Below, in pieces: positions 32,004 to 43,605 of a DNA stretch of 64,000 nucleotides. This stretch comes from Zoroaster sp. YZ-2022 (Eukaryota; Echinodermata; Asteroidea; Forcipulatida; Zoroasteridae), in the NCBI GenBank assembly GCA_029582265.1, contig CM055819.1, positions 43,595,048 through 43,659,047 on the forward strand, given 5' to 3'. The notes beneath the pieces were generated by a model, which saw only the letters and a list, made by a program, of their open reading frames with translations, ran no database searches and was not told the DNA's origin. A program made the translations under genes and the position numbers. How positions within the stretch are numbered: the first letter of the stretch is position 1; each line of letters opens with the position of its first letter.

Positions 32004-32455
32004 TGACAAAAACTAGTATAATTATTTATTCAAATCAAATGTATTGGAAAACGTTCTTGATTAAAACAAAGCAACCTTGAGGGTAATGATTTATATCGTT
32101 TGAAGGGAGTGTACATCATTGGTAAAATGTCTGTAAATTCATCCATACTTAAAATAATAAAGAATAAACAAGATATCCATATAAACCAAAATGTGAAATT
32201 TTCACCTTATTTCATTTACATCGGTGTGCATTCTAAAGTAGGAAAATGGAACACGGCCATTATCTAACTTTTCAAATTTATAATACATTCCATTTACAGC
32301 AAGTCAGACAACATAATTTCTTAGGATGTTTGGTACCAATGCCAACTTCAATTAAAAGATTGTAAACTTCAATTACAGATTGTAATTATTTGTTTGTGTG
32401 TTATTTATTTGGGACGATTACCAAAGGTGTACATCTCATAAAGAGATTTTCTTAC

Positions 32456-32674
32456 ACGGCTGAAAGTTGAAGGAGCACACTTGTGATGCCACGTGCCCCT
32501 CGGCATCGCTTGCCGTACACTTCACCACCACCACCGTGCTGTTGTTGGTGAATTCCGTCCCTGGCATTTGACTACACGACACAATGAGTGGATTGCCGGT
32601 GTGGTAATCATTGGCTTTAGGGATCATAACGTTGACCATGGGATCACTGGTTATGATATCGGCATCGGGGCAAT
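32456..32674 (-). CDS. HYR domain exon C
   Basis: A 219-bp exon, 73 codons, phase 1 at both ends; acceptor CTTTTCAG, donor GTAAGA. It encodes CPDADIITSDPMVNVMIPKA, NPLIVSCSQMPG, VVVVKCTASDAEGHVASQVC and SFNFQPC. It has two more codons than most HYR exons here (an extra Val-rich pair before the third Cys). It forms a tandem pair with the exon at 33184, with only about 510 bp of intron between them. Confidence 0.88.
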
Positions 32675-33183
32675 CTGAAAAGACTGCTCTCACTGTGAAT
32701 GAACAATTACAAACCAAATTAATTGGCAAAATGTTCTTGATTCTTGAAACAAGTTGTGAATTGAAGGCGGAAGGAAGGAATACATTATTGTGATTTATAA
32801 CGTTTGAAGGGAGTGTGCACCATTGGTAAAATGTATGTAAAGGCATCCATAAAAGGGGAAGGTCTGGGCCCCCTTCTAGATCCGTCCCTTGGTAATTTAA
32901 TAACATAAATAAAATAAATTCCTTGTACAGAAAGTTTCACCTTGTTTTTGTGTCATTTACGAGAAAAAAGTACAAATACAACCAGATTGGTTTGTATGCA
33001 TTCTAGTGTGGGAAGACCCACATTTAGAATTTCTAATACGTTCCATTTATAGCAGGTCAGACGGAATAATTTCCTATGATCTTTTATACAAAAACCAACT
33101 GCACTTGTTTGTGTGTTTGTTTTTGTTTTGTAATTTGGTGATTACCAAAGGTGTATATCACTCATTTTAACAGTTTGTCTTAC
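32675..33183. other. short intron between two HYR exons
   Basis: Non-coding. It contains a fragment CCCCTTCTAGATCCGTCCCTTGG-like (32870-32892) that resembles a hAT-type end and recurs at 53989-54010. Confidence 0.5.
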
Positions 33184-33396
33184 ATAGCTTAACATTGAAA
33201 GAGCAAACTTGTGGTGCCACGTGTCCCTCAGCATCGCTCGCTGTACAAGTAACCACTGTAATGTTTTTGGTGAATTTCGTCCCTGGCATTGGACTGCACG
33301 ACACGGTGAGTGGATTGCCGGTGTAAGCATCGGTGGCATTGGGGATCGTAAAGTTGACCATCGAGTCGCTGGCTATGATATCGGTATCAGGGCAAT
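33184..33396 (-). CDS. HYR domain exon D
   Basis: A 213-bp exon, phase 1 at both ends; acceptor CTTTTCAG, donor GTAAGA. It encodes CPDTDIIASDSMVNFTIPNA, NPLTVSCSPMPG, VVTCTASDAEGHVAPQVCSF. It follows F5/8C exon 3 (35598) in gene sense. An unusually long pyrimidine tract (33455-33582 on the sense strand) begins 58 bases upstream of its acceptor. Confidence 0.9.
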
Positions 33397-33454
33397 CTGA
33401 AAAGACTGCTCTCACAGTGAATAAGAAACACGTTCTTAATTGAAGGCGACATAT

Positions 33455-33582
33455 AAGGAAGGAAGGAAGGAAGGAAGGAAGGAAGGAAGGAAGGAAGGAA
33501 GGAAGGAAGGAAGGAAGGAAGGAAGGGAAGGGAAGGGAAGGGAAGGGAAGGGAAGGGAAGGGAAGGGAAGGGAAGGGAAGGG
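33455..33582. repeat. (GGAA)n/(GGGAA)n purine tract
   Basis: About 128 bases of pure purine on the plus strand, first GGAA units and then GGGAA units. On the gene's sense strand it is a long pyrimidine run directly upstream of the HYR exon D acceptor. Mirror-repeat purine tracts of this length can form triplex DNA. Confidence 0.95.
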
Positions 33583-35597
33583 ATTGAATGATTGATTTAT
33601 TGTTGAGCTCAAAAATTGCCTTTTCAGGGTTTCTCAAACGTGTCGTTTTTATGTTCTTAGAAACAACAAGAGTACCATCAATTCGTTCCCTCTATTTTAA
33701 AAGCAAGGGCAATGACGCTGGTGGTATTTTGCTCCATTCCAAATATAACATATATTCTGTATCATCAAATATTATATATTCTCTATCACCAAAGGAACAG
33801 AGGAGCTGTTTTTCAAAATACAAATATGCAAACTTGCGTGTTAAAATTACACCAGTGGTGTCAGTGTACGCTTCCATTGTATTCACACCACTGAATTGCA
33901 CGTTGTGATGAATATGAACAATCTGAATACATGATTAGTATTTTCTTGTTTTATAGGGGCTCTCAGCAAATAATTACCTTTCTCCATTTTAGAGAGGTTA
34001 TAGAATCAACAAACTAAACAACGTTTTATTCCCTAAACTCACTATAAAATATTGTAAAAAGTCTCAAATTAAGCCTAAGGTACACTAGGGCAACCAAATG
34101 GGCCTCATACGTTTAAAATCGCCTTTCTGATGTCACCCTTGCAAAGCCACTCACATTTTGGCAAAAATGTTTGTAAATAACACCGAAACTATCCGCGCTG
34201 TTCTATATGTCAACGTGTGGCAGTGGATCATAGGCTTTTCTGAATTGGAGACAAAAGGGTTTTTGGACAAAATTACTTGTTACAATATGTTACCTTGGGT
34301 TGAGATGATAAAACTTACGTTGTTTAGTTTCCTTATGACATAACCTCTCTACAAATGAGGGAAAGGTCAATTATTGATATCTGCTGAAGAGCCTCTCTTT
34401 AGCGACCCAGTGACATAAGCTGAAACTTTAACATGTTTGTCTGGATACATATTGTTGATTGTTATTAAGTATGTATGAATCGATTTCCCATCATTTTACT
34501 AATAGTGTATACTGTCTTTAATGTTATTTATTAAAGCAGCTAAACATAAACATATTTAAGATTCCGTATTCCACCATTTGGTATTGACATAAAAACAGCT
34601 AACATCAAACACTGCAAAGATAAATTAGTTCAAACGAATTTACTTTAAAAACAATACTGAATATTAAAAATGTTAAACGTCAAATGACACAATTACACGA
34701 ATTATGAATAATATCGCGTTCTTAAAACCGTTTCTTCTGTTTATAACGCTCTTTTTAGCTGCGTCTGTTTCAATCGTTTTATATTTGTTTCGTTTTTGTG
34801 GCACTTTTACCTTTAAGTAACTCTTATATATATTTTTTTATTTCTCAATATTTAATTTTTATTATTAATTTTAAGCCCTGTTTATTGCCTTTTAAGTGTT
34901 ATTATAATGCCTTGGTTTTTATAGTTCTTATTGTGAGGCGCTTTGAGGTTTTTACATAAAGCGCCATATTATTATTAATTGCAAATGTTCAGGTTTATTT
35001 TAAAGATAATTCTAATGTACTCTTTATCTAGGACTTATCTTCACTTTTATAACTTATTAGACTATAATTTAATGTTTCTCTTTTCAAAATTATTATTTTA
35101 TATTTGTATGTTTTTGAGCTTTAAACAAGTTGGGTGGGTTTGGGGAAGGGGTTGACCACCACCCCAGACAAATACTGGGGTTAATATGCCTGTATTATCA
35201 CACCGTATACAGCTAATGACGCCCATGATCAAAACGTAGAATTTGAATAACTTTATGGGCTAATAATTATAATTATTTCAATTGTTAGTAGAGTTATAAA
35301 TGATTTGATATTGTGAATAAACGTATCGGATCCTCATAAATGAAAATCATTAGTTTGCGAAATTGTCATAATGGTTAAATGTCCTAAATTAGATTTTAAT
35401 TCAAACATCGCAAAAGTTGTTGATTTCTTGTACGCTAGATAAAATTTACGCTAGATTCAACATCATGTTGGAAATGAAAACTACCGCCACGAACTTTGTC
35501 AATTTGTGAAAAATCAGTTACCTGTTGCGGCTGCCACTCTTCTGCACAACAAGTTAATTCAAAGGAACCTATACATATACATAAATGGAAACATTAC
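33583..35597. other. intron between F5/8C exon 3 and HYR exon D
   Basis: Non-coding. Part of it (34420-35200) is a diverged version of the introns at 20900-21330 and 62770-62880, including TTGACCACC..CCCAGACAAATA. A short L2/SINE-like tail fragment (AAGCGCC with ATTATTATTAATTG) lies at 34958-34981. Confidence 0.55.
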
Positions 35598-35727
35598 CTC
35601 TGCATCCAAGTAGTTCAAAGCGCATACATATGTATCCATACCACGTGACAGGTTCTATCTGTATGAATCTAGTCCGCAGAGCCGCGGGAAAGTAGACAGT
35701 TACTGGTGTGTTACGGTCACAGTTGCC
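35598..35727 (-). CDS. F5/8C domain exon 3
   Basis: A 130-bp exon; acceptor GTTTCAG, donor GTAATG; phase 0 in, phase 1 out. The encoded segment is GNCDRNTPVTVYFPAALRTR, then FIQIEPVTWYGY and MRFELLGCRG. It joins exon 2 at 37152 in frame. Compared with 26734 it has a Cys where that copy has Thr in the first strand (GNCD for GNTD), which adds an unpaired Cys to this module. Confidence 0.87.
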
Positions 35728-37151
35728 CTGAAACTAAAAACAAACAACAAACAGATACATAATTATATGTTTTAATGGGAAATATGTGGATTTCACGGAT
35801 ACTTTTATCATTGTCCAAGGTTTGGGACTTTGCTCATGCTCACGCGCAGCGATTCGATTGGCCAATGGGAATCCCCATAAAGGGGAAGAGGTTTCAGACA
35901 TTTAATGTCTGAATCCCTATAATTTTCAGACAATTTATGTTTAAAAACTACAAATCTATACTCGTCAGGCCAGTACTCCTTGGGCAGTTCCGAGTTCTTA
36001 TTGTCAAAAAATGACAACTATGACAAAATTAAAATAAATACATTTATTTAATTAAAGTGACTTTTGTTATGGGGAATAAACCTTTCCGAAACCTTTTTGA
36101 TATCTCGGTCTCCATTATGACCGACCAGAAAGTCGGTACGTGGTTACATAGTTTAGTGTCCAGGGCAATGTTACTTGCAACATCATTGATACAGTGTCTA
36201 GGGCAATATTCTTTGCAGCACCATTTGGAACAGCAGGGCAGTATGGGAAAAGGCACAAGAACAAATGTGTATGAAATACAGTGATCCAGTTCATCAGTAC
36301 ATATCGCTCTCCGTTTACTTGTTTATTTACACCCCTATATGAGAATACTACACATAGATTCTCAGAAGAGTAGATGAACCATCCTTGAACTAATCTTTAT
36401 AAGGTACGGTATACTACGTCATGTGTGGTTGTACAAAAATGAAGAATCCATCAGTTATGTGGCACCAACATGACCGTCACATTCGTATTCATTGGTTGTA
36501 CCGAGAGTCCAACTTGGGCAAGTCATCATGACGCACAATGTACCGGATGTGGTTTAATACATCTTTTAAAGGAACTTGTTTTTCACTTTCATAATAACAT
36601 TTTTATGAAATCCTGAATTTGATTTCAAATTGAATAAGTTAATATTTGTTCACCCGTTTTGTTTTCACATTCAATTATTGATGAGATCTTATCTGAATAT
36701 TGAGTAGAAATCCAATAGGTAAGCTTTCCCCATTTATCAGCTTTCCTTCGTCAGTAATAATTTGTGAAAATACCTTGTTCAGTATACTCATGATTCCCCT
36801 TCCTTGATACAGAATCGTACAGTAGAAAAAACACTTTTACATTTTATGTTGTCAGCCATGTCAGGCCTTAATGACTGCAAATTAAATTTTAAACTGTTAA
36901 TTATTTACTTAAACCGCACCGATTTTGAAGCTGGTCGAGGACTAGAAACCAGAATTCTTTTTGTTCATCAACTCTTCCGAATAGCAGGCGAAAATTCAGG
37001 TGAAATGTGGCGACTTTCTGGTAGTAAACCTTATATCAATTGATTATATCGTTTGTTTTGTCACTCGGTAGATCGAGATCCAATGCAAATGTCGAAAAGG
37101 TTTATTGGAAAATTGGAAACTGTGCAAGTAGGCGTATGTCATATTGCTAAC
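35728..37151. other. F5/8C intron 2
   Basis: Non-coding. Homologous to 26864-28633. An unmatched block at about 36825-37040 with a short open frame has no recognisable product. Confidence 0.55.
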
Positions 37152-37342
37152 CTCTAATGGTGACCCATCGGCTTCAGTTACGTAGATCCAATCAGCCCCG
37201 TTGCCACTGTACTTAATTTTATATGACTTTGTATACGAACCACCGATGCTCCCTTGTGTGATGATGCCAGTGACTGTAACTGATTCTTGCAGGTCCACAC
37301 GAATCCAGTGGTTCTGATCGCTGTACTCTGCACACCAGGCAC
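37152..37342 (-). CDS. F5/8C domain exon 2
   Basis: A 191-bp exon; acceptor TTCTACAG, donor GTTAGC; phase 1 in, phase 0 out. It encodes GAWCAEYSDQNHWIRVDL, VTVTGIITQGSIGG, YKIKYSGNGADWIYVTEADG and SPLE. It is two codons shorter than the paralogue at 28634 (the VR pair before ADG is missing). It is separated from its exon 1 by about 6.5 kb, because an LTR retrotransposon has inserted into the intron. Confidence 0.9.
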
Positions 37343-37885
37343 CTGTAGAAATAGAACGATTGGATATATACGGATTGTGTATGTAGTTATTGGTTTGGTA
37401 CGTCTCTGGGATAAACAGACGTTTATATATTTTTAAATTAGGCTTATAGGGTTTGTCCAATACAACGAAATTATGTATTAATCTGTGAGCGCTGCACAGT
37501 TTATTTTTGGTGTGCGTGTGTGTGGGGGGGGGGGGGGCATTGCCATGACTATCGTCGCTCCTTATAAATATGAGCGAGCTGTGATCTAAACGTTTTAACC
37601 CATTTTTGTTCCATTGTCAGGCACGGGGAGGGGCACATTTCTTTTTAATCTTCAGCCAATTTTCATGAAACTTAGTAGGTATGTTAGATTCAACAAGTAT
37701 GAGGCCAAACATGGAAGTCTGTATGCATACGGTACATCATCATTATAAGGTACTTTACAATTTGTTGATTTTTAGGCAAAACAGTATTTTCTCCATATTT
37801 TTTCTTAATTTTCATCCACTGGCCATCAAACTTGGTATAGACAAAAGATCTTGACATTTTTATAATTTTTAATTTTTTTTTATGC
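37343..37885. other. F5/8C intron 1, right part
   Basis: Non-coding. It contains a poly-G run near 37525-37538. The stretch 37770-37850 matches 12870-12930, which ties the incomplete third module to this one. Confidence 0.55.
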
Positions 37886-38199
37886 AATTCGCCCCACACA
37901 AGGCCAATGGCCACTCCACGGTGGGGGCTACTAAGTCATTGAGTTGTTACATCGACTCCACACTGAAGAAACCAGCCCCTCGCACAGAAACAAGACAAGT
38001 TAATAACCAGCCTCTTCACGGTGCGAATAGGACTGGGAGGGGTAACTAGTCCAGAACAAGGCAGTTGTTAAACTGCCTCTGCCCCTATAAGCAGTTATGG
38101 TTAAGTGTCTTGCTCAAGGACACAAGTGTTACGACCGGATTTCGAACCCACATTCTGCTGCTAACACCAGAACTTGAGTCCGGTAAGCTAGACCGCTAA
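37886..38199 (-). repeat. tRNA-Leu-like SINE, diverged copy
   Basis: The plus strand has GTTATGGTTAAGTGTCTTGC, TCAAGGACACAAGTGTTACG, then a B-box complement (TTTCGAACCC) and an A-box region (AACTTGAGTCCGGTAAGC, TAGACCGCT), matching 9964-10070 at most positions. The left part resembles a LINE-like tail (CAATTCGCCCCACACAAGG). It stops before the tRNA 5' end. Confidence 0.7.
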
Positions 38200-38840
38200 T
38201 ATCTCAAGAACGCTTTGTCCGATAAAGGTGAAATTTTCTGACTTTTCCTAACTATTCTTTGGGACCCCTCACGCAAAGATCAATGATAATGGGTATTTAT
38301 GGTAATTTTTGGAAGACATATAACAAATATTATGGGGCACATTGTGCCCTCTCCCCAGGCTTGATAGGGTTTAGATGATAATGGTATACCAAAAATCATG
38401 ATAATTTATTCCGTCTGACATGTCATTTTTGAGAAAACGACAATCAACATTCAAAACTATAATGGATCATCAGCTGAAGATTTCCACATTCGATTGTATA
38501 CAAATAATCTGAATTCATTTGCAATATGTTCTCCTTAACATGTTGGTTTCTATACATATCTCTCCTTATAAAGGATGAATGCATTTATAGACATTTAATC
38601 AAAAGCTTTGAATACATAACACCAATTATCCTGAAGACATGCGCAGATCCAGAGTCTCTAAAAGGGGTGGGGCATACTGCTAATAAATGTGGGCTCGCAA
38701 AAAGGTATGGACAATTGTTGACGAACTTTCAAATTTGATCTAGGATAAGTGGGAATATGTAAATAAATTCAAAGATGCCCATGTGACCATTTATAAGCTA
38801 ATCACAATGTCTAAACTTTCATCGGTGGGGTGGGGGGTTA
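38200..38840. other. F5/8C intron 1, left of the LTR element
   Basis: Non-coding. It contains the shared intron repeat (CATTCAAAACTATAATGGAT at 38450) and a GATCCAGAGTCTC block like that at 13090. Confidence 0.55.
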
Positions 38841-39011
38841 CGCCAGTTCGGTCTAGCGCCCTCTCTTGGTCGCTTCACGGTTGGTTCCCTGTTTTGCCGC
38901 CATTATTGTTTCTGCCATCTTGTCATTGTTATTGCATTACAGCCGTTGTAATTAGAGCTATATTTGACCGTGTATACTCATTCTGGGAGTCTTCCATCCA
39001 CCATATTGTCG
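38841..39011 (+). repeat. 5' LTR
   Basis: Aligned with 43606-43777 it differs at scattered positions and a few single-base indels. It starts CGCCAGTTCGGTCTAGCGCC and ends ATATTGTCG, where the other copy has ATATTGGCG. TGG directly follows at 39012, a normal primer-site start (TGGTGGCCGCG). Confidence 0.85.
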
Positions 39012-39252
39012 TGGTGGCCGCGTTTCGAGACATTCCCATGCATTTTGTATCATGTAATCGAACGTTAACCGAACTTATCAAAGGATTGTTCACCGTTATC
39101 GTTTCCTTACACGGGCGACGTCATTAACTTTACTGGACTCCAGTTTGTTCATATTACTGATCACATATTCAGGTGAGCGGTCAGCCGGCTGAACACGCAG
39201 CCGTCTCATAATTTAGTTCTGAAATTTTTCATCAACATTTACAACAGCTGTT

Positions 39253-39489
39253 TTGTACAATTCATCATGGCATTGTCACATAGGGCCCCCAAACAATGGT
39301 CCCTCAGTAAGACTGAGACAGTACTCTTTTGAGAATTGGAAACACAATCTTCAGTACACACTCTCACTCGATCAGAACTTTGCCTCATTTCTTGCTGAAG
39401 ACTTTACTTGGGAGAAAAAGTCGACGAAACGGAAGAAGCCACCGATGAGCCCCCGAGGTGGCATGTGCATCTGTGGACGGGTTCAGTGA
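39253..39489 (+). pseudogene. Gag remnant
   Basis: The frame includes [20 protein letters not shown] and [17 protein letters not shown], which looks like the start of a capsid-type Gag. The bulk of Gag and any zinc knuckle are missing, since protease begins within 70 bp of its end. An internal deletion is the likely cause. Confidence 0.5.
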
Positions 39490-40168
39490 ACCATCCGCAC
39501 TTCGTGTCCAAATCCGCCAATCCCCATACTTAGACACATTCCACGGCCATCACACAACCCGAGTCATCATTGACAGTGGAGCAACTGGAAATCTGATACG
39601 GAATTCAACAGCCATGGAACTTGGTGTTAAGATTACGAAGAGCTCCCAATCAGCCCACCAGGCAGATGGATCATCACCCCTCAATGTCATCGGAGAGACA
39701 AAACTCCAACTTACACGGGATGACAGAGAATTCCAGTTTGAGAGTCTCGTAGTTGAAAACCTTGATGTCGAGATACTCGCAGGTACCCCCTTTATGGAAG
39801 TCAATGACATCTCCATTCGCCCTGCCAAACATCAAGTTATCCTTAGAGATGGCACCACATACTTGTACGGTTCTCGAGGGACACCCCCTGTCAACCACAC
39901 CGTCCATCGTGCCCATGTGCTCCGAGCCCCCTCCCACCGTACAACCGTATGGCCCGGCGAATTTATTGAGGTTCAGCTTCCTGAAGTCATTTGTACCCAC
40001 GATGACTTGTTCGCGCTCGAACCTCGCACCAATCCAGCTGCCGTATCACAGTCCTCCACGCTATGGCCCCCTCCAAGCCTCATCCAACCTCACCACCGAG
40101 CCTCAAGTCTTGCGCCGACAAGAGCAATTTTGTCAAATCCAGTCGCTGTTCACTCCCCAGCCAGCTGA
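39458..40168 (+). pseudogene. retrotransposon aspartic protease
   Basis: The catalytic signature VIIDSGATGNLI is at residues about 37-48 and VEILAGTPFM follows at about 107-116, a retropepsin layout (DSGAT, then an ILAGTPF flap and C-terminal motif). A Pro-rich linker follows and is continued in another frame to RT. It would process the polyprotein. Confidence 0.85.
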
Positions 40169-40439
40169 TAAACAAGCAAAGGCCTTAACCGTGACCATAA
40201 CTCGTAAGCCTCCACACAAACCTACCTCGACCCCCTGTCACTCCGCTTCCATCTCCCTCGACCCTGATGATATGTTATCTACAGCCACTAAGTCAAAGTT
40301 TCGATCGCTGCATGAGGAATATGACGAGATATTTGACCCCACGTTTCCCGGTTACAATGGTTTCGCGGGACCATTCCAAGCAGTCGTTAACATGGGGCCA
40401 GTTCAACCACCCCAACGTAAGGGTCGCCTCCCTCAATAC

Positions 40440-41208
40440 TCAGGACAAACTCCAGGAGCTCCAACTCAAATTTGATGAATTGGAAAAACTTGGGGTCTTT
40501 GCCCGCCCAGAAGACATTGGCATCTCTGTCGAGTACCTTAACCCATCCTTCCTAATCAAGAAACCCAATGGAGGTTTTCGTTTGGTCACAGCATTTGCCG
40601 ATGTCGGGAGATACAGCAAGCCACAACCGTCACTCATGCCAGACGTCGACTCTACTCTCCGCAAAATCGCCCAGTGGCGTTTCCTCATCGCAACTGACCT
40701 CACTAGCGCATTTTACCAAATACCACTCTCTCGTCAGTCTATGAAGTACTGCGGAGTGGCTACGCCATTCAAAGGGACACGCGTGTATACCAGATCTGCC
40801 ACGGGCATGCCTGGCTCCGAAATCGCACTCGAGGAGCTTATGTGCCGCATCCTTGGCGACCTACTCGAGAAAGGCATCATGGCGAAGCTCGCGGATGACC
40901 TCTATTGCGGCGGAGATACATTTGAAGAACTTCTTCAGAACTGGAGACAGGTTCTACATGCTTTGTACAAAAGTAACCTCCGCCTCTCCTCGCACAAGAC
41001 AATCATCTGCCCTGAAAGAACTACCATATTGGGTTGGATTTGGTCTAATGGCACCATCCAGGCAAGCCCTCACCGCATCGCCACACTCTCCACTTGTGCC
41101 ATACCGGGAAGGTTGGGGGATTGCGTTCCTTCATCGGAGCCTTCAAAGTCCTTGCTCGTGTCATTCCCGAATGCTCCTCTCTCCTCTGCCCCTTGGATGA
41201 AGCAGTAG
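40440..41208 (+). pseudogene. reverse transcriptase with LADD catalytic box
   Basis: Motifs in order: [20 protein letters not shown], the first catalytic Asp in [26 protein letters not shown], then [10 protein letters not shown] at 40885-40908 where gypsy RTs have Y[LVI]DD, and LGWIWSNG of the thumb. The reading frame is open from 40267, but the RT proper starts about 40440. Tyr to Leu and the Ala next to the catalytic Asp pair are unusual but look like a family feature and not decay. It frameshifts near 41110 in the RT-RNase H connection. Confidence 0.88.
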
Positions 41209-41324
41209 CAGGTCGTCAGACCTAGGAGAAGGTAGATTGGTCCGATGAACTGCGTATCGCCTTCAGCAAAGCCCAATCAGCCCTCACTGGAACACAAACC
41301 ATCACCCTTCCACAGCCCAATGAC

Positions 41325-41741
41325 CAACTATGGATTGTCACTGACGGTTCCGTTAAGAAACACAGTATAGGTGCAACGTTGTATGTTACCCGCCAGGGTA
41401 AACCCCGCCTCGCAGGTTTCTTCAGTGCCAAGCTCCGTGGTCGTCAGCCTACCTGGTTACCCTGTGAAATCGAGGCTCTTTCCATTGCAACCGCCACTAA
41501 ACATTTCAGCCCCTTCATCATCCAGTCCAAACACCACGCTTGCAAACCTTGTGTACAAGCATTCGAAAAGCTCTGCCGTGGCGAGTTCTCTGCAAGTCCC
41601 CGCATCGCAACATTCTTATCGACCGTCAGTCGCTTCCAAGCCACCGTTCGTCACCTTGCCGGTTCTGCCAATGTTCCATCTGACTTCGCCAGCCGCAACG
41701 CACCGGAATGCACAAACCCCACCTGCCAAATATGTACATAG
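41325..41741 (+). pseudogene. RNase H domain, damaged
   Basis: The first catalytic Asp is in [20 protein letters not shown] and the Glu in [10 protein letters not shown]. After SKHHAC the sequence passes directly to [10 protein letters not shown]; the usual TDS segment with the third acidic residue before K-P is missing, apparently by a small in-frame deletion. The Asp in SDFASRN remains. The segment ends [10 protein letters not shown], a Cys-rich end before integrase. Confidence 0.7.
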
Positions 41742-42665
41742 GGCCTATGTCATGCATGTCGAGTCGTCAACAGTCATGCGTGTGACCGCCCAGGAAGTTA
41801 TCTCCGGTGAAGCTAATCTCCCATTCACGAGCAGAACCGCTTGGTCAGCTATCCAGTCCGAGTGTCCAGACCTCAGACGTACCCACGCTCACTTAGTACA
41901 GGGCACCCGTCCTTCCAAAAAGTCAACCAACGTCAAAGATGTCAAACGTTACTTGCAAGTCGCCTCAGTTGCCAAAGATGGCTTATTGATAGTTCGCCGT
42001 AATGAGCCCCTGCTCCATACTCATGAATGCATCATTGTCCCTGTCAGGTACTTAATGGCCTCCTTAATACCACTCTCCATATTCAACTTGATCACCCGAC
42101 ACGTCATCAGCTCAATTCACTGATTCGCCGCTATTTCTTCGCCCTTGACATGGACAAGTCTGTGAAAACAAGTTACCTCCAGCTGTCACCATTGTGCTTC
42201 ATTGCGCAACACACCCCATACCATCATCAAACAGTCTACAGGTGAACCCCCTGATTCCGTCAGCATCTCATTCGCTTCTGATGTGATCAAGCGCAACCGT
42301 CAATTAATCCTTATCCTAAGAGAATGTGCCACCTCATTCACCACATCGTGTATCATTGACCAATGAGTGCCATGACACACTTCGCGATGCCCTCATTCGC
42401 CTGTGCATAGAGCTCCGCCCATTGGACAGACACCCTGCAGTCTTTCGCACAGACCCCGCCCGGGATTTACACGCCTTGTTCATGACAAACTGCTCAAGCA
42501 ACATTGTATTGGCATTGAGGTTGGTCGCACCAAAAACCCCAATATGGATGAGCTTCTGCGCCAGGACCCGTTAGGTGGTCCAGCCACCCCACTTACACTC
42601 TCTCTTGCCACCGCCACCTTCAACGCTCGTATTCGTAACCGTGGTCTGTCAGCTCGTGAGATGTA
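41742..42665 (+). pseudogene. integrase, frameshifted
   Basis: Residues such as [19 protein letters not shown] look like the HH part of the zinc-binding domain, but the CC part is shifted to another frame near 42170. Downstream AVFRTDPA and GIEVGRTKNPNMDELLR lie in further frames around 42440-42560. The ORF pieces are consistent with a retroviral-type integrase, but at least four frame changes prevent activity. Confidence 0.65.
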
Positions 42666-42717
42666 GTTTCAACGTGACCAATTCACTAACCAAAAAATTC
42701 CCTTCTCAGATCTCAAT

Positions 42718-43317
42718 TTGATTCAGGCTCAATATCAACTCCGGTCCAGTAACCATCCATGCAGCGAAATGTGTAAAGCACCCATTCAGTCTCCTCCACC
42801 CGACACTCCGGTCGAAGTTGGTGATTTAGTGTACCTCTACGGTGATCGCAACAAATCTTGTGCAAGGAACCGTTATCTCGTCTCGTCTGTTGATGGTTTG
42901 TGGTGCAACATCCGCAAATTTATTGGTTCCCAACTCAGGTCAGCTTCCTACCGCGTCAAGAAATCAGAATGTTACAAAGTTCCATACAATTTGGACCGAA
43001 CATCCTCACATCCCCGTACGACTAACCAAGACGACGATTTCTCCTCGGTATCTACACCACAACCACCCGATCCACCTCTTATCCCTTCAGAGCTTTCTAC
43101 ACCGGCCGACAATGCTACACTAGTCAGTCACGGCACCGATCAATTCCCTGATTCAGGCCCCAACCAGCTCGCCAGTACCGGCGCTCTGACTAATTACCCT
43201 GTTCTACCAACTAGTGCCGAGCAAGCTGTGTCTGGTCCTTCAGTACCACTTCTCGGTCGTTCGAGTCGTCAGCGCCGCCCTCCTGTTCACTTGAAAGATT
43301 TTGTTCTTGACTTTTAG
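42718..43317 (+). pseudogene. integrase C-terminal tail
   Basis: A 199-codon frame contains VGDLVYLYGDRNKSCARNRY and VDGLWCNIRKFIGSQLRSAS, which fits the SH3-like DNA-binding end of integrase (GDLVYL..D..K). A Pro/Ser-rich tail ends GRSSRQRRPPVHLKDFVLDF, a common terminus of gypsy Pol proteins (RRPP..LKDY). It ends about 290 bp before the 3' LTR. Confidence 0.75.
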
Positions 43318-43605
43318 CACACTTGTTCAGAGTATTATCCGGAGCAGAATAATCCCCAGGAGGCTAGGATACCCCTGTGAAGGCCTTTCGTTCGTTTAGC
43401 TTGTTATTCATTTGGTTAGCTTTCATGTTTGTTAATTGTCTTGCCTCGTTTGTTAGTTCACTTTATTAATGTTTTTACTCAACTTTTGACTCTGGACAAT
43501 ACAAGGCTTGGATATTATTCAACCGGTTTTACGGTTTTACTTTTTTCTCATTCCCTTTTGTGAACTCGTTAAAGGACATATAAAAGGACATGAGAAAAAT
43601 GGTCA

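Larger units (their letters stand above)
30314..32455. other. intron between HYR and F5/8C exon 1, with HYR remnants
   Basis: Non-coding. Homologous blocks recur in the same order in the other modules: the CTGATCCGCAG block (31077; 16448; 44215; 56834) and the GCTACACTGTTTCTTATGACAC block (31261; 44411; similar at 16645). HYR remnants lie at 31466-31545 and 31888-32003. Confidence 0.6.

Noticed and set aside
33437..33637. N-terminal extension of the HYR exon D frame, rich in LPFPS and FLPS repeats
   Set aside because: It is the translated purine tract. The exon has a conserved acceptor at 33397-33398 shared by all HYR exons, so the extension is intronic.
36804..37043. 79-codon plus-strand frame
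   Set aside because: No recognisable domain, no splice or start context, and the sequence is an unmatched block in an intron of a minus-strand gene.
38841..39011. Reading the 171-bp terminal repeats as TIRs of a DNA transposon
   Set aside because: They are direct repeats, not inverted, and flank protease, RT, RNase H and integrase in retrotransposon order.
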